In this document: one piece after another, positions 35,663-44,019 of the stretch
Layout: each line of letters begins with the position of its first letter
Numbering within the stretch: position 1 is the stretch's first letter
Source: Bacteroidia bacterium
GTDB taxonomy: Bacteria > Bacteroidota > Bacteroidia > CAIKAF01
DNA length: 64,000 nucleotides
NCBI GenBank assembly: GCA_016742095.1
Contig: JACVCJ010000004.1
Location: 82,146-146,145 of the forward strand
Reading direction: 5' to 3'
The notes under the pieces: generated by a model
What the model saw: only the letters and a program-made list of their open reading frames with translations
Told to the model about the DNA's origin: nothing
The model's database searches: none
Program-made: the position numbers and the translations under genes

Positions 35663-36220
35663 TCAGTAAGAACGTATCGTGGAAAAGTACCTGGGATCTG
35701 TCGTGCGAAAGGGCGGCAGGGGAGCGGCCATGTCGGTATCGGCAGGCGTTCCGGGTGGGTTTACAATGCTGTCCAATTTTTCGCTTACGGATAAAAGAGG
35801 AGTATAACGGACCTTAACACCTTCGATGAGCACAAATCCTCCGCAGCCTCTGAAGGGTATGATTTCGCCCTTTTCGGCGACGACCAGGGCACTGGCCAGA
35901 TCGCCTGCGGGCAGGAACAGCTGTATATCTTTCAGCGTGGTGAATTTGTTTTCTACGGAAATGGTGGACGAACGTACGGTTACAAAATACGGAGCGCTGC
36001 ATTCCAGGGTATAGATGCCCGGCGAAAGCCCACGGAAGGCGTAGTGACCGCTTGTGTCGGATTCCGTGTATTGGATAAGACTGTCGCCATCGCAGAGGGC
36101 GATACGTGAGGCAGGCAATACTTCGCCCTGTGCCCCGCTGACGCGGCCTTCGAATCCCCCGGACTGTGCGGCCGGCGAAAGCGAAGAGATGGACGGTAGT
36201 GTAAAAAATAAGATTTTCAT
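35663..36220 (-). CDS. Secreted carboxypeptidase-regulatory-like domain protein
   Basis: A 185-aa protein from the ATG at 36220 (MKILFFTLPSISSLSPAAQS), a signal peptide. The mature part starts with a CarboxypepD_reg/transthyretin-like domain: GFEGRVSGAQGEVLPASRIA, TSGHYAFRGLSPGIYTLEC. After it comes LPAGDLASALVVAEKGEIIP, the position where related Bacteroidota proteins have a TonB plug-like segment. The open frame continues upstream through a TTG at 36589 into a fragment of another gene; an ATG at 36226 is an alternative start. It may be the detached N-terminal half of a VWA/YfbK-type protein. Confidence 0.65.
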   Translation of the reverse strand: MKILFFTLPSISSLSPAAQSGGFEGRVSGAQGEVLPASRIALCDGDSLIQYTESDTSGHYAFRGLSPGIYTLECSAPYFVTVRSSTISVENKFTTLKDIQLFLPAGDLASALVVAEKGEIIPFRGCGGFVLIEGVKVRYTPLLSVSEKLDSIVNPPGTPADTDMAAPLPPFRTTDPRYFSTIRSY

Positions 36221-36295
36221 GATCATCGGTATAAATTTCGTATAGGCATGCGTCTGAGCTGGCCGTTTGAGAATGTGGTTTGCTGTCGGGTGTCG

Positions 36296-36529
36296 GATTT
36301 GTTGATCAAAGGGGGCTGGATGTTCGTCCCCGGGCTGCGGATAGTCATAGTGGAAATAATTGATGAGTTCTTCCGCACGTACCATGCCTTTGGGTACGTC
36401 TTCGGATGCATATACGCACTTTTTCACGAGGGCGTAGGAGGCTTTATCCACATCGATGGAAAAGGTAGAGACGGGGCGGCTGCGGACCGACAGGAAATCG
36501 TTGTCTTTAGTAGAGCGTTTTTCATAATG
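36296..36529 (-). pseudogene. Fragment of a VWA/YfbK-type gene
   Basis: This stretch encodes YEKRSTKDNDFLSVRSRPVS, then TFSIDVDKASYALVKKCVYA, and RAEELINYFHYDYPQPGDEH. It is the conserved block before the von Willebrand A domain in YfbK-like proteins (typically PLSTFSIDVDRASY...RIEEMINYF.YDYP.P). Neither the N-terminal part nor the VWA domain follows in any frame nearby. It is fused by an open frame to the carboxypeptidase-regulatory protein downstream, in the reverse of the normal domain order. It is therefore probably a remnant left by recombination. Confidence 0.65.
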
Positions 36530-36563
36530 CTGCGTATTAAAAATTAGACAATAGATAAGCGCT

Positions 36564-36579
36564 CCGTGTCCGGACACGG
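36564..36579. repeat. Perfect 16-bp palindrome
   Basis: CCGTGTCCGGACACGG is self-complementary and lies between the gene fragment and the small secreted protein gene. With TTTT following on the plus strand it could end transcription. The 36227-36614 gap otherwise holds only the VWA fragment. Confidence 0.6.
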
Positions 36580-36614
36580 GTTTTAACAAGGGTTGCGTAT
36601 ATACATGGTTTGCC

Positions 36615-36995
36615 TTAGCGACGTATGCCGAAGCCTATCCTGGCAGCCCTCATTTTGTTCGGTATGTAGGTGTAGGCAATGTTTGTGGGCAGAGGGGTGT
36701 TCCGGTTCACGCCTGTTCCCGGCAGTTCGTGAAACTGGAGGCGGGGATCATGATACTTTACAGGCTTTGAAGATCCGTGGCACTCCGCCATAATTGGAGC
36801 GTTGCCTGTTCCGGGTTGTTTTGCTGCATCGATGACAAGGGGTTTATTACGGTCCAGGTCGCGCAGTTCGGGAGCGGGAATCCCGGCAGCGATACGTTCT
36901 ACAGCGGGAAGGTCTGAGATCTGCTGGGCATGTACAGTAACGTTGTACATAGTGGATCCGAGCAGAAAAACGATGAGTGTACCGATATTTTTCAT
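36615..36995 (-). CDS. Small secreted protein of unknown function
   Basis: A 126-aa protein with a signal peptide (MKNIGTLIVFLLGSTMYNVT, likely cut after VHAQ). The mature part is basic and has no recognised domain; it contains SSKPVKYHDPRLQFHELPG and ends RAARIGFGIRR. Its ATG overlaps the stop of the gene upstream as ATGA, so translation of the two is coupled. It may belong to the same set of secreted proteins as its neighbours. Confidence 0.6.
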   Translation of the reverse strand: MKNIGTLIVFLLGSTMYNVTVHAQQISDLPAVERIAAGIPAPELRDLDRNKPLVIDAAKQPGTGNAPIMAECHGSSKPVKYHDPRLQFHELPGTGVNRNTPLPTNIAYTYIPNKMRAARIGFGIRR

Positions 36996-37417
36996 AAGCG
37001 ATTATTTTTAATGATATGTGTAGTGTTTTGCCAGTTTTGAATGACCGTTCCGGCATTGCGGTATTGCATCCGGGGCATATAGAGAAGCATGACGGCCTGT
37101 GCCGGAAAAATTCCTTTCTGCATCTCCGCAGTTTCCAGGGAAACGTCTGTGCCGGGCAGGCTGGCCGGTTCCGGCTGAAGGGGAAGATCATATGTGCGTA
37201 TCCGGAAACATCTGTCAATGAAGAAGTACCAGCCTCCGCAATGTCGCCCCCTCATTCCCAGCAGGGAACGTACTCCGGCATCTTTCGTATACGCATAAGA
37301 AGCCTTGTTCATGCAGGTGTTGGCGGGTACGGGCCGATATCTGTCTAATGATACACTTTGTGTGTACGCAATGATCGGCACAAAGAATAGTAAATATAAA
37401 ATGTAGTGTTTTTTCAT
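36992..37417 (-). CDS. Small secreted protein of unknown function
   Basis: A 141-aa protein with a signal peptide (MKKHYILYLLFFVPIIAYTQ). It contains ASYAYTKDAGVRSLLGM and ends MQYRNAGTVIQNWQNTTHII. The ending resembles the C-terminus of the protein encoded at 37515-38063 (AEMILQNWQYSRGEN), so the two probably share an origin or are sorted alike. It overlaps the next gene by four bases. No enzymatic motif is visible. Confidence 0.6.
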   Translation of the reverse strand: MKKHYILYLLFFVPIIAYTQSVSLDRYRPVPANTCMNKASYAYTKDAGVRSLLGMRGRHCGGWYFFIDRCFRIRTYDLPLQPEPASLPGTDVSLETAEMQKGIFPAQAVMLLYMPRMQYRNAGTVIQNWQNTTHIIKNNRL

Positions 37418-37514
37418 AACCTTGTATTGCCTTGGGGTTTAATTGTTTTGTACATGGACAGAGACTGAGATGCAAAGTGTCGATATAAGAATAAGTACTT
37501 TCATGAATATATGT

Positions 37515-38063
37515 TTAACGGGATCTGTTTAATGGTGCCAATGTGATGTAAACATTCTCTCCCCGGCTGTACTGCCAGTTTTGAAGTATCATTTCGGCGG
37601 AACGATGATGCATGTTGTCCGGATGAAAAGAAACAGGAGCCCTTTCTGTAGTACTGGACCGCACCGGAAACTCTCTCCACAGAGGCGCTTCATAAGTTCT
37701 TTCGGTGGGCATTTCCCTGTTGCTGTACAGCACGATCTCCGGCCGTCCCTTGTATCGTATATTCATCAATATGTTGTCCCGCGTGCCGAGAACAAGCGTA
37801 TCACTGTAAAACGAATATTGCCCCTGCCGGAACTGAAGCTTCACCTTCCCGGTATCTGCCGTGTGTATACAAAAATAACCGTTGCTGTCTGTCCGTGCGT
37901 GCACGCTGTACCGGTCCCCGGAGAACAGGGAAACCTGCATGCCTGTCACAGCCCTCATATCCGGGTCGGTCACCAGACCCCGTATCTGCTGTAAACTATC
38001 CTGTCCCAAAACGGCCGGAAGCAGAAAAATAAGACCTGAAATAAAAAACAGCAGTCGTTTCAT
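37515..38063 (-). CDS. Secreted carboxypeptidase-regulatory-like domain protein
   Basis: A 182-aa protein from the ATG at 38063 (MKRLLFFISGLIFLLPAVLG), a signal peptide; the frame stays open 21 codons upstream but that part lacks character. The mature region begins with a CarboxypepD_reg-like beta-sandwich: QQIRGLVTDPDMRAVTGMQV, TDSNGYFCIHTADTGKVKLQ. The C-terminal part ends AEMILQNWQYSRGENVY, sharing the QNWQ motif with its neighbour. Such domains are usually surface or periplasmic modules; the role is unknown. Confidence 0.7.
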   Translation of the reverse strand: MKRLLFFISGLIFLLPAVLGQDSLQQIRGLVTDPDMRAVTGMQVSLFSGDRYSVHARTDSNGYFCIHTADTGKVKLQFRQGQYSFYSDTLVLGTRDNILMNIRYKGRPEIVLYSNREMPTERTYEAPLWREFPVRSSTTERAPVSFHPDNMHHRSAEMILQNWQYSRGENVYITLAPLNRSR

Positions 38064-38180
38064 ATGCGCACGGTTTAGCGGTGTTCTTCTTTTGTACGCA
38101 GAAAGTGCCCGCAGGGTTGTAGACATATTTTACACTTTGTCGGAAAATATATAGAGCGTTATAAAAACCCGCCGACGCTT

Positions 38181-38213
38181 TTTGCCGGGTAATGGCTTTT
38201 CTGTATACATTTT
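38181..38213 (+). promoter_or_regulatory. glpK promoter
   Basis: TTTG (38181-38184), 21 bases, then TACATTTT (38206-38213), one base off TAnnTTTG. The start of transcription would be near 38217, giving a leader of about 13 nt. Confidence 0.5.
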
Positions 38214-38214
38214 C

Positions 38215-38227
38215 GTAACATTGTTAC
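38215..38227. promoter_or_regulatory. Palindrome at the glpK transcription start
   Basis: GTAACATTGTTAC has 6-bp arms around one central base and lies between the -7 box and the ATG at 38230. It is well placed for a repressor or a translation-level control, but the regulator is unknown. Confidence 0.5.
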
Positions 38228-38229
38228 CT

Positions 38230-39738
38230 ATGTCAGCCGGATATATTTTAGCCATCGACCAGGGGACCACCAGTTCCCGCGCCATTCTGTTCGACTCGGA
38301 CGAGAACATTGCAGGGATCGCCCAGAAAGAATTTACCCAGCACTTCCCCGAGCCGGGCTGGGTGCAGCACGATGCCCTGGAAATATGGGAAAGTCAGCTG
38401 GCCGTGGCGCGCGAAGTGCTGAAACATTCCGGCATACCCGCCGCACAGGTACGTTCCATCGGCATTACCAACCAGCGCGAGACCACCGTGGTGTGGGACC
38501 GTTATACCGGTAAGCCCGTGGCCCCGGCCATCGTATGGCAGGACCGCCGTACGGCCCTGTTTTGTCATAAACTCCGCGAAGAAGGGCATGAACCCTTGTT
38601 CAGAGAACGTACCGGGCTGATCCTCGACGCGTATTTTTCCGGCACCAAGATCCGCTGGATACTCGATAACACGCCCGGAGCCCGGGCCGCGGCCGAAGCG
38701 GGCGATCTGCTCTTCGGTACCGTGGACGCCTGGCTTATCTGGAAACTGACAGGCGGCAACGTACATGCTACCGACGCCTCCAATGCCTCGCGTACGCTGC
38801 TTTTCAATGTACATACGCTCTCCTGGGACGAAGAACTCTGCCGCATCCTGGACATACCCATGCAGATGCTGCCCGAAGTAAAAGATTCAGCCGGGGATTT
38901 CGGACATACCGAAGAAGAATGGCTGGGTCTTTCCGTGCCCATCGGCGGTGTAGCGGGCGACCAGCAGGCGGCGCTTTTCGGACAGGGCTGTATGGAGCCG
39001 GGAATGGCTAAAAATACCTATGGAACGGGTTGTTTTATGCTGATGAACACCGGGGAAAAACCGGTGCCGAGCACGCACGGACTGCTGACCACCGTGGCCT
39101 GGAAACTGAACGGCAAAGCGGCCTATGCGCTCGAAGGCAGTGTGTTCATTGCCGGGGCGGCCATACAGTGGCTGCGCGACGGACTGGGCATCATCCGTTC
39201 GGCAGAAGATACCGAAAGCCTGGCCCGCAGCGTAAAAGATACGGCCGGCGTATATTTTGTTCCGGCCTTTGCGGGGCTGGGCGCACCCTACTGGGACATG
39301 GAAGCCCGCGGACTGATCTCCGGCCTTACCCGGGGGACCACCGCAGCGCACATCGTACGGGCGGCGCTGGAATCGCTGGCCTACCAGACCTGCGATATAC
39401 TGCGGGCCATGGAAAAAGACGCCGGTATGGACATGAATACCCTGAAAGTGGACGGCGGCGCGGCACGCAACGATTTCCTGATGCAGTTCCAGGCGGATGT
39501 ACTGCAGGTACTGGTGTCGCGGCCGCATAATACGGAGACCACGGCGCTGGGCGCGGCACGACTGGCCGGTATCTCAGCCGGTATGTTCCGTATGGAAGAT
39601 TTTATGAAAGAAGGGAATTTCCGCAGCTTCCGGCCGGTAATGAGCGCCGGGGAAGCAGGAGCGAAATACGCAGGCTGGCAGCAGGCCGTGCGGCGCAGCT
39701 TCCACGAAAGCAGTACAGATCAGGCGGCAGATCAGTAA
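38230..39738 (+). CDS. glpK: Glycerol kinase
   Basis: FGGY-family kinase, 502 aa, which phosphorylates glycerol to sn-glycerol 3-phosphate. Signature segments: [20 protein letters not shown] (phosphate 1 motif), [80 protein letters not shown] and [10 protein letters not shown]. The ATG at 38230 ([11 protein letters not shown]) is chosen; a frame from 38182 adds 16 residues that cover the promoter. No glpF or glpD lies nearby. It ends 7 bp into the convergent VOC gene. Confidence 0.95.
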   Translation: MSAGYILAIDQGTTSSRAILFDSDENIAGIAQKEFTQHFPEPGWVQHDALEIWESQLAVAREVLKHSGIPAAQVRSIGITNQRETTVVWDRYTGKPVAPAIVWQDRRTALFCHKLREEGHEPLFRERTGLILDAYFSGTKIRWILDNTPGARAAAEAGDLLFGTVDAWLIWKLTGGNVHATDASNASRTLLFNVHTLSWDEELCRILDIPMQMLPEVKDSAGDFGHTEEEWLGLSVPIGGVAGDQQAALFGQGCMEPGMAKNTYGTGCFMLMNTGEKPVPSTHGLLTTVAWKLNGKAAYALEGSVFIAGAAIQWLRDGLGIIRSAEDTESLARSVKDTAGVYFVPAFAGLGAPYWDMEARGLISGLTRGTTAAHIVRAALESLAYQTCDILRAMEKDAGMDMNTLKVDGGAARNDFLMQFQADVLQVLVSRPHNTETTALGAARLAGISAGMFRMEDFMKEGNFRSFRPVMSAGEAGAKYAGWQQAVRRSFHESSTDQAADQ

Positions 39739-40160
39739 TTCAGCACATCTTCGCTGCCCATGGTGCCGTACACATCGTCATTGGCCTCCCAAAGTTCGAT
39801 CTTGTTGCCTTCCGGGTCCAGGATGTGCACAAATTTACCGTATTCGTAGGTTTCGATCTCATCGCATACGGTAACGCCTTCAGCCTTCATTTTTTCTACC
39901 AGGCCTTCGATGTTCTGTACGCGAAAATTGATCATGTACGTGGCTTTGCCCGGCTTCAGGTAATCGCTGTCCTTTTTAAAGAAACTCAGCAGTGAGTATG
40001 CTTTCTGGTCGGGCGCGTCGTATTTGCGCCACACGAAATTAGCGCCGTAGGGGTGGTTCTTCATGCCCAGGTGCTTTGCGTACCAGGCATTCTGTTCTTC
40101 GGGGTTCTCGCAGGTAATGAATATCCCGCCGAGTGCCGTTACTTTAGGATTTGTTTCCAT
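39732..40160 (-). CDS. VOC-superfamily (glyoxalase/bleomycin-resistance type) protein
   Basis: A 142-aa protein with the paired beta-alpha-beta-beta-beta fold of the vicinal oxygen chelate superfamily. Seen: [32 protein letters not shown], and the second half [20 protein letters not shown] with [20 protein letters not shown]. The last block supplies the conserved Glu metal ligand. The substrate cannot be told. Its start overlaps the end of the upstream membrane-protein gene by 17 bp, so they share an mRNA. Confidence 0.88.
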   Translation of the reverse strand: METNPKVTALGGIFITCENPEEQNAWYAKHLGMKNHPYGANFVWRKYDAPDQKAYSLLSFFKKDSDYLKPGKATYMINFRVQNIEGLVEKMKAEGVTVCDEIETYEYGKFVHILDPEGNKIELWEANDDVYGTMGSEDVLNY

Positions 40161-40482
40161 TTGCTAAAAAATAAAATGCGATACTTAAAACCAGCAGCTG
40201 GGTAGAAAGCGTAAGCGAAAAATCGCCGTTGAAATCGGTAATGATATAATAGAAGGACAGGATCACCAGTCCCAGCGAACTGATCACCGTAAGGGTGGTC
40301 GTTTTCATAAAACCGCCTGCAAACAGGCCGATGGAAAGCACAAACCAGACCAGCGAAATAAAAAAGGTCTTGTCGAACCCGAAAGCCTTTACGCTTTTCC
40401 AGTGGTACAGGATGCCGTGTATAAGCATGGCCACACGAAACAGCCAGTGTGTTACCGGCATGATATTTTTAAGAGGTTCCAT
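40144..40482 (-). CDS. Small integral membrane protein
   Basis: A 112-aa protein with about four hydrophobic spans: WLFRVAMLIHGILYHW, FFISLVWFVLSIGLFAGGF, LTVISSLGLVILSFYYII and QLLVLSIAFYFLA. No family was recognised. It is the first gene of a two-gene operon with the VOC protein. The start ATG is at 40482; a -7 box lies 24 bp upstream. Confidence 0.75.
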   Translation of the reverse strand: MEPLKNIMPVTHWLFRVAMLIHGILYHWKSVKAFGFDKTFFISLVWFVLSIGLFAGGFMKTTTLTVISSLGLVILSFYYIITDFNGDFSLTLSTQLLVLSIAFYFLANGNKS

Positions 40483-40505
40483 ACGCAGCTTGTTTTATCT
40501 GTATA

Positions 40506-40513
40506 CAAATGTA
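40506..40513 (-). promoter_or_regulatory. -7 box of the membrane protein/VOC operon
   Basis: TACATTTG on the minus strand matches TAnnTTTG exactly; no clear -33 element. Confidence 0.45.
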
Positions 40514-40668
40514 AGCGCCGGGACGTATGTTGTCCGGGTCGGGAACGAAAGATATTGACAATCCACTTTTAACGAAGGGCGTTTGTCGTTCTAAAAGGCG
40601 AATTCATCGGAAAGCGGGCCGGAACAAAATTTACTTTATTACATTTACGGCCTAAATTATACGCACGA

Positions 40669-42816
40669 ATGAAAAACCTTTTTAGAAAAACCTGGTTGTT
40701 AGCCGGATTGTTCGCCTTTGTTCTGTCGGGCACGCTCCGGGCTGACGAAGGTATGTGGTTACCCATCTACATCAAGCAGCTGGAGAGCCGCATGCAGCAA
40801 ATGGGCAGCAAACTTACCGCTGAAGATATTTACAGTGTGAACAAGGCTTCGATCAAAGATGCCATCGTTTCTTTCGGTGGTTTCTGTACAGGAGAGATCG
40901 TTTCTTCCAAAGGTCTGGTTTTTACCAACCACCACTGCGGGTACGATAAGATCGCCGAACTGTCCACGACACAGAATAACTGGCTTAAAGACGGTTTCTG
41001 GGCCAAAAGCAACGAGCAGGAAATTCCGGCTCCGGGCCTGTTCGTACGCATCCTGGTGCGTATGGAGAACGTAACCGATAAAGTAAAGGCCGCCGAGGAC
41101 CCCGAGGCAGCCAAGGCCGAAATGATCAGCGCCGCTGAAAAAGAAGGCGCCGGTTACGAAGCCGAAGTAGAAGAATATTTCTATGGTAACGATTTTTACC
41201 TGCTGGTTTACCAGGTTTATAAAGATATCCGCCTGGTAGGTACGCCTCCGGAGAACGTAGGTAAATTCGGAGGAGATACCGATAACTGGATGTGGCCGCG
41301 TCACACGGGCGATTTCTCGATCTTCCGTATCTATGCCGATGCCAACAACAACCCGGCCGAATATTCGCCGAACAACAAACCCTATCAGCCGAAACACCAC
41401 CTGCCGGTGTCGCTGAAAGGCATCAAACAGAACGATTTTTCGTTCATCATGGGTTTCCCGGGCCGTACACAGCGTTACCTTACTTCCGATCAGATCAAAA
41501 AGACCATCAGTGTAGATTACCCGATGTCTTCTTCCATCATGGACGTGAAACTGAAAACCATGAAATCGTTCATGGATAAGGACGAAGCCGTTAAAATTCA
41601 GCTGGCGAGCGATTATGCTTCCCTGGCCAACTACTGGAAATACATGCTGGGAAATATCTACTCGGCTAAAAATTCAGATTTTATCGAGCAGAAACAGGCT
41701 TTTGAGGAAAGACTGCAGAAATGGATCGATGCCGATAAAGGCCGCAGCGAAAAATGGGGGAACCTCATTGCCGATATCAAAAAGATACAGACCGCCGATG
41801 AAGCCAGCAATAAACTGGGTAACTTCCTGAACTTCGGTTATTTTGGTCCGGCCATCGTAGGTGCCGCCACCCGCTTCTACCAGCTGGGCAACGCCATCAC
41901 CAACGATAAAAAACAGCCGGAAAAAGTACAGGCACAGCTCGACCGTGTGAAAGCCGGCCTGGACAAACAGTTCAAGGAATTCAACGCTACGGTGGACGAA
42001 GCCGTATTCGTGGAACTGGGCAAATACATCATGGCCAACCTGCCTAAGGAAGACTGGCCTGCCGAATTCAGCGGCGAAGCTTTCCAGAAAATGAAAGGCG
42101 CCAATGACCAGGAAAAACTGAAAGCGTATGCCGCCAACATGTACAAGAAGTCGATCTTCGCGAACCGTGCGGCTATGGAGAAATTCCTGAAAAAACCATC
42201 GAAAAAGGCCCTGGATGCCGATCCGGGTTATAAATACATGCAGTCGGTGATCGGTCTGTACTTTAAAGTGATGGGTGCCGCCGGTGCCAGCGAACAGGCC
42301 GAAGGCGAACTGATGAAGGAATACATGCAGGCCATCCGTGAGTTTACTACGGACAAACCGCTGTACCCGGACGCCAACAGCACACTGCGCTTTACGTTCG
42401 GTTCGGTTCAGGGTTACAACGGTGTGGATGGTAAAGAATTCAAGTTCTTCACCACGGCCGATGGTATCCTGGAAAAAGAAAAACCGGGCGACCTCGAATT
42501 CGACGTTCCGAAAAAACTGCACGACCTGATCGTGGCCAAAGACTTCGGTCGTTACGGCAACAACGGCGATCTGAACGTATGTTTCCTGACCACGCACGAT
42601 ATCACAGGCGGTAACTCCGGTTCACCGGTGATCGACGGCGAAGGGAACCTGATCGGTATCGCTTTCGACGGTAACTGGGAAAGTATGGTGGGCGACCTGA
42701 GCTACCAGCCTAAAACCCAGCGTACCATCAGCGTGGACATCCGTTACGTACTGTTCTTCATCGACAAGTACGCCGGTGCTACCAACCTGATCGAAGAGCT
42801 GAGCCTCAAACAGTAA
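40669..42816 (+). CDS. S46 family dipeptidyl-peptidase, DPP7-like
   Basis: A 715-aa protein with a signal peptide (KTWLLAGLFAFVLSGTLRAD). S46 enzymes are periplasmic serine exopeptidases that release dipeptides. The triad parts are visible: His in FTNHHCGY (residue 88 or 89), Asp in WPRHTGDF (about 215) and Ser650 in GGNSGSPV. In this family a residue 18 positions after the serine sets specificity: Arg in the Asp/Glu-specific DPP11, Gly in the broader DPP7. Here that position is Gly (FDGNWE), so DPP7-like specificity is predicted. A TACATTTA word at 40640-40647 may be its -7 box. A strong hairpin follows. Confidence 0.92.
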   Translation: MKNLFRKTWLLAGLFAFVLSGTLRADEGMWLPIYIKQLESRMQQMGSKLTAEDIYSVNKASIKDAIVSFGGFCTGEIVSSKGLVFTNHHCGYDKIAELSTTQNNWLKDGFWAKSNEQEIPAPGLFVRILVRMENVTDKVKAAEDPEAAKAEMISAAEKEGAGYEAEVEEYFYGNDFYLLVYQVYKDIRLVGTPPENVGKFGGDTDNWMWPRHTGDFSIFRIYADANNNPAEYSPNNKPYQPKHHLPVSLKGIKQNDFSFIMGFPGRTQRYLTSDQIKKTISVDYPMSSSIMDVKLKTMKSFMDKDEAVKIQLASDYASLANYWKYMLGNIYSAKNSDFIEQKQAFEERLQKWIDADKGRSEKWGNLIADIKKIQTADEASNKLGNFLNFGYFGPAIVGAATRFYQLGNAITNDKKQPEKVQAQLDRVKAGLDKQFKEFNATVDEAVFVELGKYIMANLPKEDWPAEFSGEAFQKMKGANDQEKLKAYAANMYKKSIFANRAAMEKFLKKPSKKALDADPGYKYMQSVIGLYFKVMGAAGASEQAEGELMKEYMQAIREFTTDKPLYPDANSTLRFTFGSVQGYNGVDGKEFKFFTTADGILEKEKPGDLEFDVPKKLHDLIVAKDFGRYGNNGDLNVCFLTTHDITGGNSGSPVIDGEGNLIGIAFDGNWESMVGDLSYQPKTQRTISVDIRYVLFFIDKYAGATNLIEELSLKQ

Positions 42817-42839
42817 GCTTAAAGCATTACATATTGAAA

Positions 42840-42875
42840 GGCCGCCTCGCTGGAAGCGAGGCGGCCTTTTTGTTT
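42840..42875. terminator. Bidirectional terminator; also palindromic element copy D
   Basis: A 12-bp perfect stem (42840-42851 with 42855-42866) with a GGA loop, followed by TTTTTGTTTT. Its core CCTCGCT-GGA-AGCGAGG is the same as in the dispersed palindromes. It separates the convergent peptidase and XRE genes. Confidence 0.85.
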
Positions 42876-42889
42876 TGAAAATGTTGCAA

Positions 42890-43414
42890 TTATAAGCTGA
42901 ACTCTAACCCGTTCTTAACGTGTTTTTTTTCCTGTTCCCAAAGTTCATGGTTATTCAGCAATTCGAATTCTTTTTCCTTCTCAAGAACTTTCATCCAGAT
43001 ACGGGCGGAAATCACATTGGCGGAATGAATTTGCAGGCGTACGATAATTTCTGTTTTGGGTTTCCTGTGCCGGTTGATGATCTGGCTCAGTTCAGCAGGC
43101 TCAATGTCTACGTCCCGGGCAAAATCCTTACGCTTTGAGTACAAAATTTCAATGTATTCTTTTAGAAAATGCCCAAATGTAAGTTCGACATTGTAATCCG
43201 CTTTTTTTATATAATCTTCCATTTGAAATTTCAGTTGAAGAATTCGGAAGAGGAGACGGCGTTCCCTGGGCATGTGATTCGCTTTTTCTTCGCGTAGTTT
43301 TTTCAGGATACGTGCATCTGCTTCTTGTCCGGCCTTTGTTTGCTCTATGGGAAATACAAAAGATTCCACGAGTTCTTCGGAGCTGTATTTTTCTAATTTT
43401 TTCTCAGTTTTCAT
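42890..43414 (-). CDS. XRE-like antitoxin/regulator
   Basis: A 174-aa protein from the ATG at 43414 (MKTEKKLEKYSSEELVESFV). The N-terminal half is charged and helical. The C-terminal half has a helix-turn-helix: KDFARDVDIEPAELSQIINR followed by HRKPKTEIIVRLQIHS. The ATG comes one base after the stop of the upstream frameshifted gene (TAACATG), the close coupling seen in toxin-antitoxin and similar two-gene modules. It is probably the partner or repressor of that gene. Confidence 0.75.
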   Translation of the reverse strand: MKTEKKLEKYSSEELVESFVFPIEQTKAGQEADARILKKLREEKANHMPRERRLLFRILQLKFQMEDYIKKADYNVELTFGHFLKEYIEILYSKRKDFARDVDIEPAELSQIINRHRKPKTEIIVRLQIHSANVISARIWMKVLEKEKEFELLNNHELWEQEKKHVKNGLEFSL

Positions 43415-43415
43415 G

Positions 43416-43879
43416 TTATAAGTGGTATTTTGATAGGACCCGAAGCAGGGGTTCATCTTCTAAATAGAGGCTATTACCCGCTGTCAGCATACCGTATTTG
43501 TTTATATAATACTCCCGGAGTTTTGTTTTGGGTACCAGGGAAACACAGGCTTTTTCTCCGAACTGAGAAACTGCCAGCCTGCAGGCATAGGCGATCAGAC
43601 AGCCTGCAATACCCTCATACTTGCCTGCTCTTCCAACATTTTCAGCAGATAAAGCCAGCAGTGATTGCGGATACGGAATTCCGCGGGTATCAGCTCCAGA
43701 GACATCAAACCTAAAATATCGTCTTTGTCCTTCAGGCTAAGTTTTAGTACCTGATGCTTCTGCTCTTTTTTCCAGTTAAAAAAGTATCGTTTTTTAGTTA
43801 TTCGTCTGTAATCTTTTTCTGCAACAGGGTCGATATCCGCTTTCCATTTCCGTCCGTTTTCCCGTTCGGTAATTTCCAT
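43416..43879 (-). pseudogene. Frameshifted GNAT-like toxin-like gene
   Basis: Two frames together make one protein of about 154 aa. The first runs from the ATG at 43879 (MEITERENGRKWKADID) through ILGLMSLELIPAEFRIRNH. The second continues LALSAENVGRAGKYEGIAGC, LIAYACRLAVSQFGEKACVS, LVPKTKLREYYINKYGM and ends at 43416. The switch is near 43665, where a missing C (CACTG for CACCTG) would restore one frame. The GIAGCLIA and VSLVPKT blocks resemble GNAT-like proteins that pair with XRE proteins in Bacteroidota. It is either a real mutation or an assembly error. It is tightly coupled to the XRE gene. Confidence 0.75.
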
Positions 43880-43882
43880 ACT

Positions 43883-43915
43883 CAAATATACAAAAAAACA
43901 TCAAAAGTTTGCAAA
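43883..43915 (-). promoter_or_regulatory. Promoter of the GNAT-like/XRE pair, predicted leaderless
   Basis: TTTG (43915-43912), 21 bases, then TATATTTG (43890-43883): a full match to the Bacteroidota consensus. The ATG at 43879 begins 3 bases after the box, so the mRNA should start at or next to the start codon. Confidence 0.65.
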
Positions 43916-43970
43916 AAATGTAAACTTTGAAGTTGTCCTTACATCCCTTTGAAAGTGCTACCCTCAATTT

Positions 43971-43987
43971 TTTACGTTTTCCGTAAA
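43971..43987. repeat. Small inverted repeat between divergent genes
   Basis: TTTACG-TTTTC-CGTAAA lies between the divergent toxin-like and outer-membrane protein genes; a further TTTTTTACG word follows at 44000. Confidence 0.4.
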
Positions 43988-44019
43988 CCATTCCCCGTTT
44001 TTTACGTATTTAATAGGTG

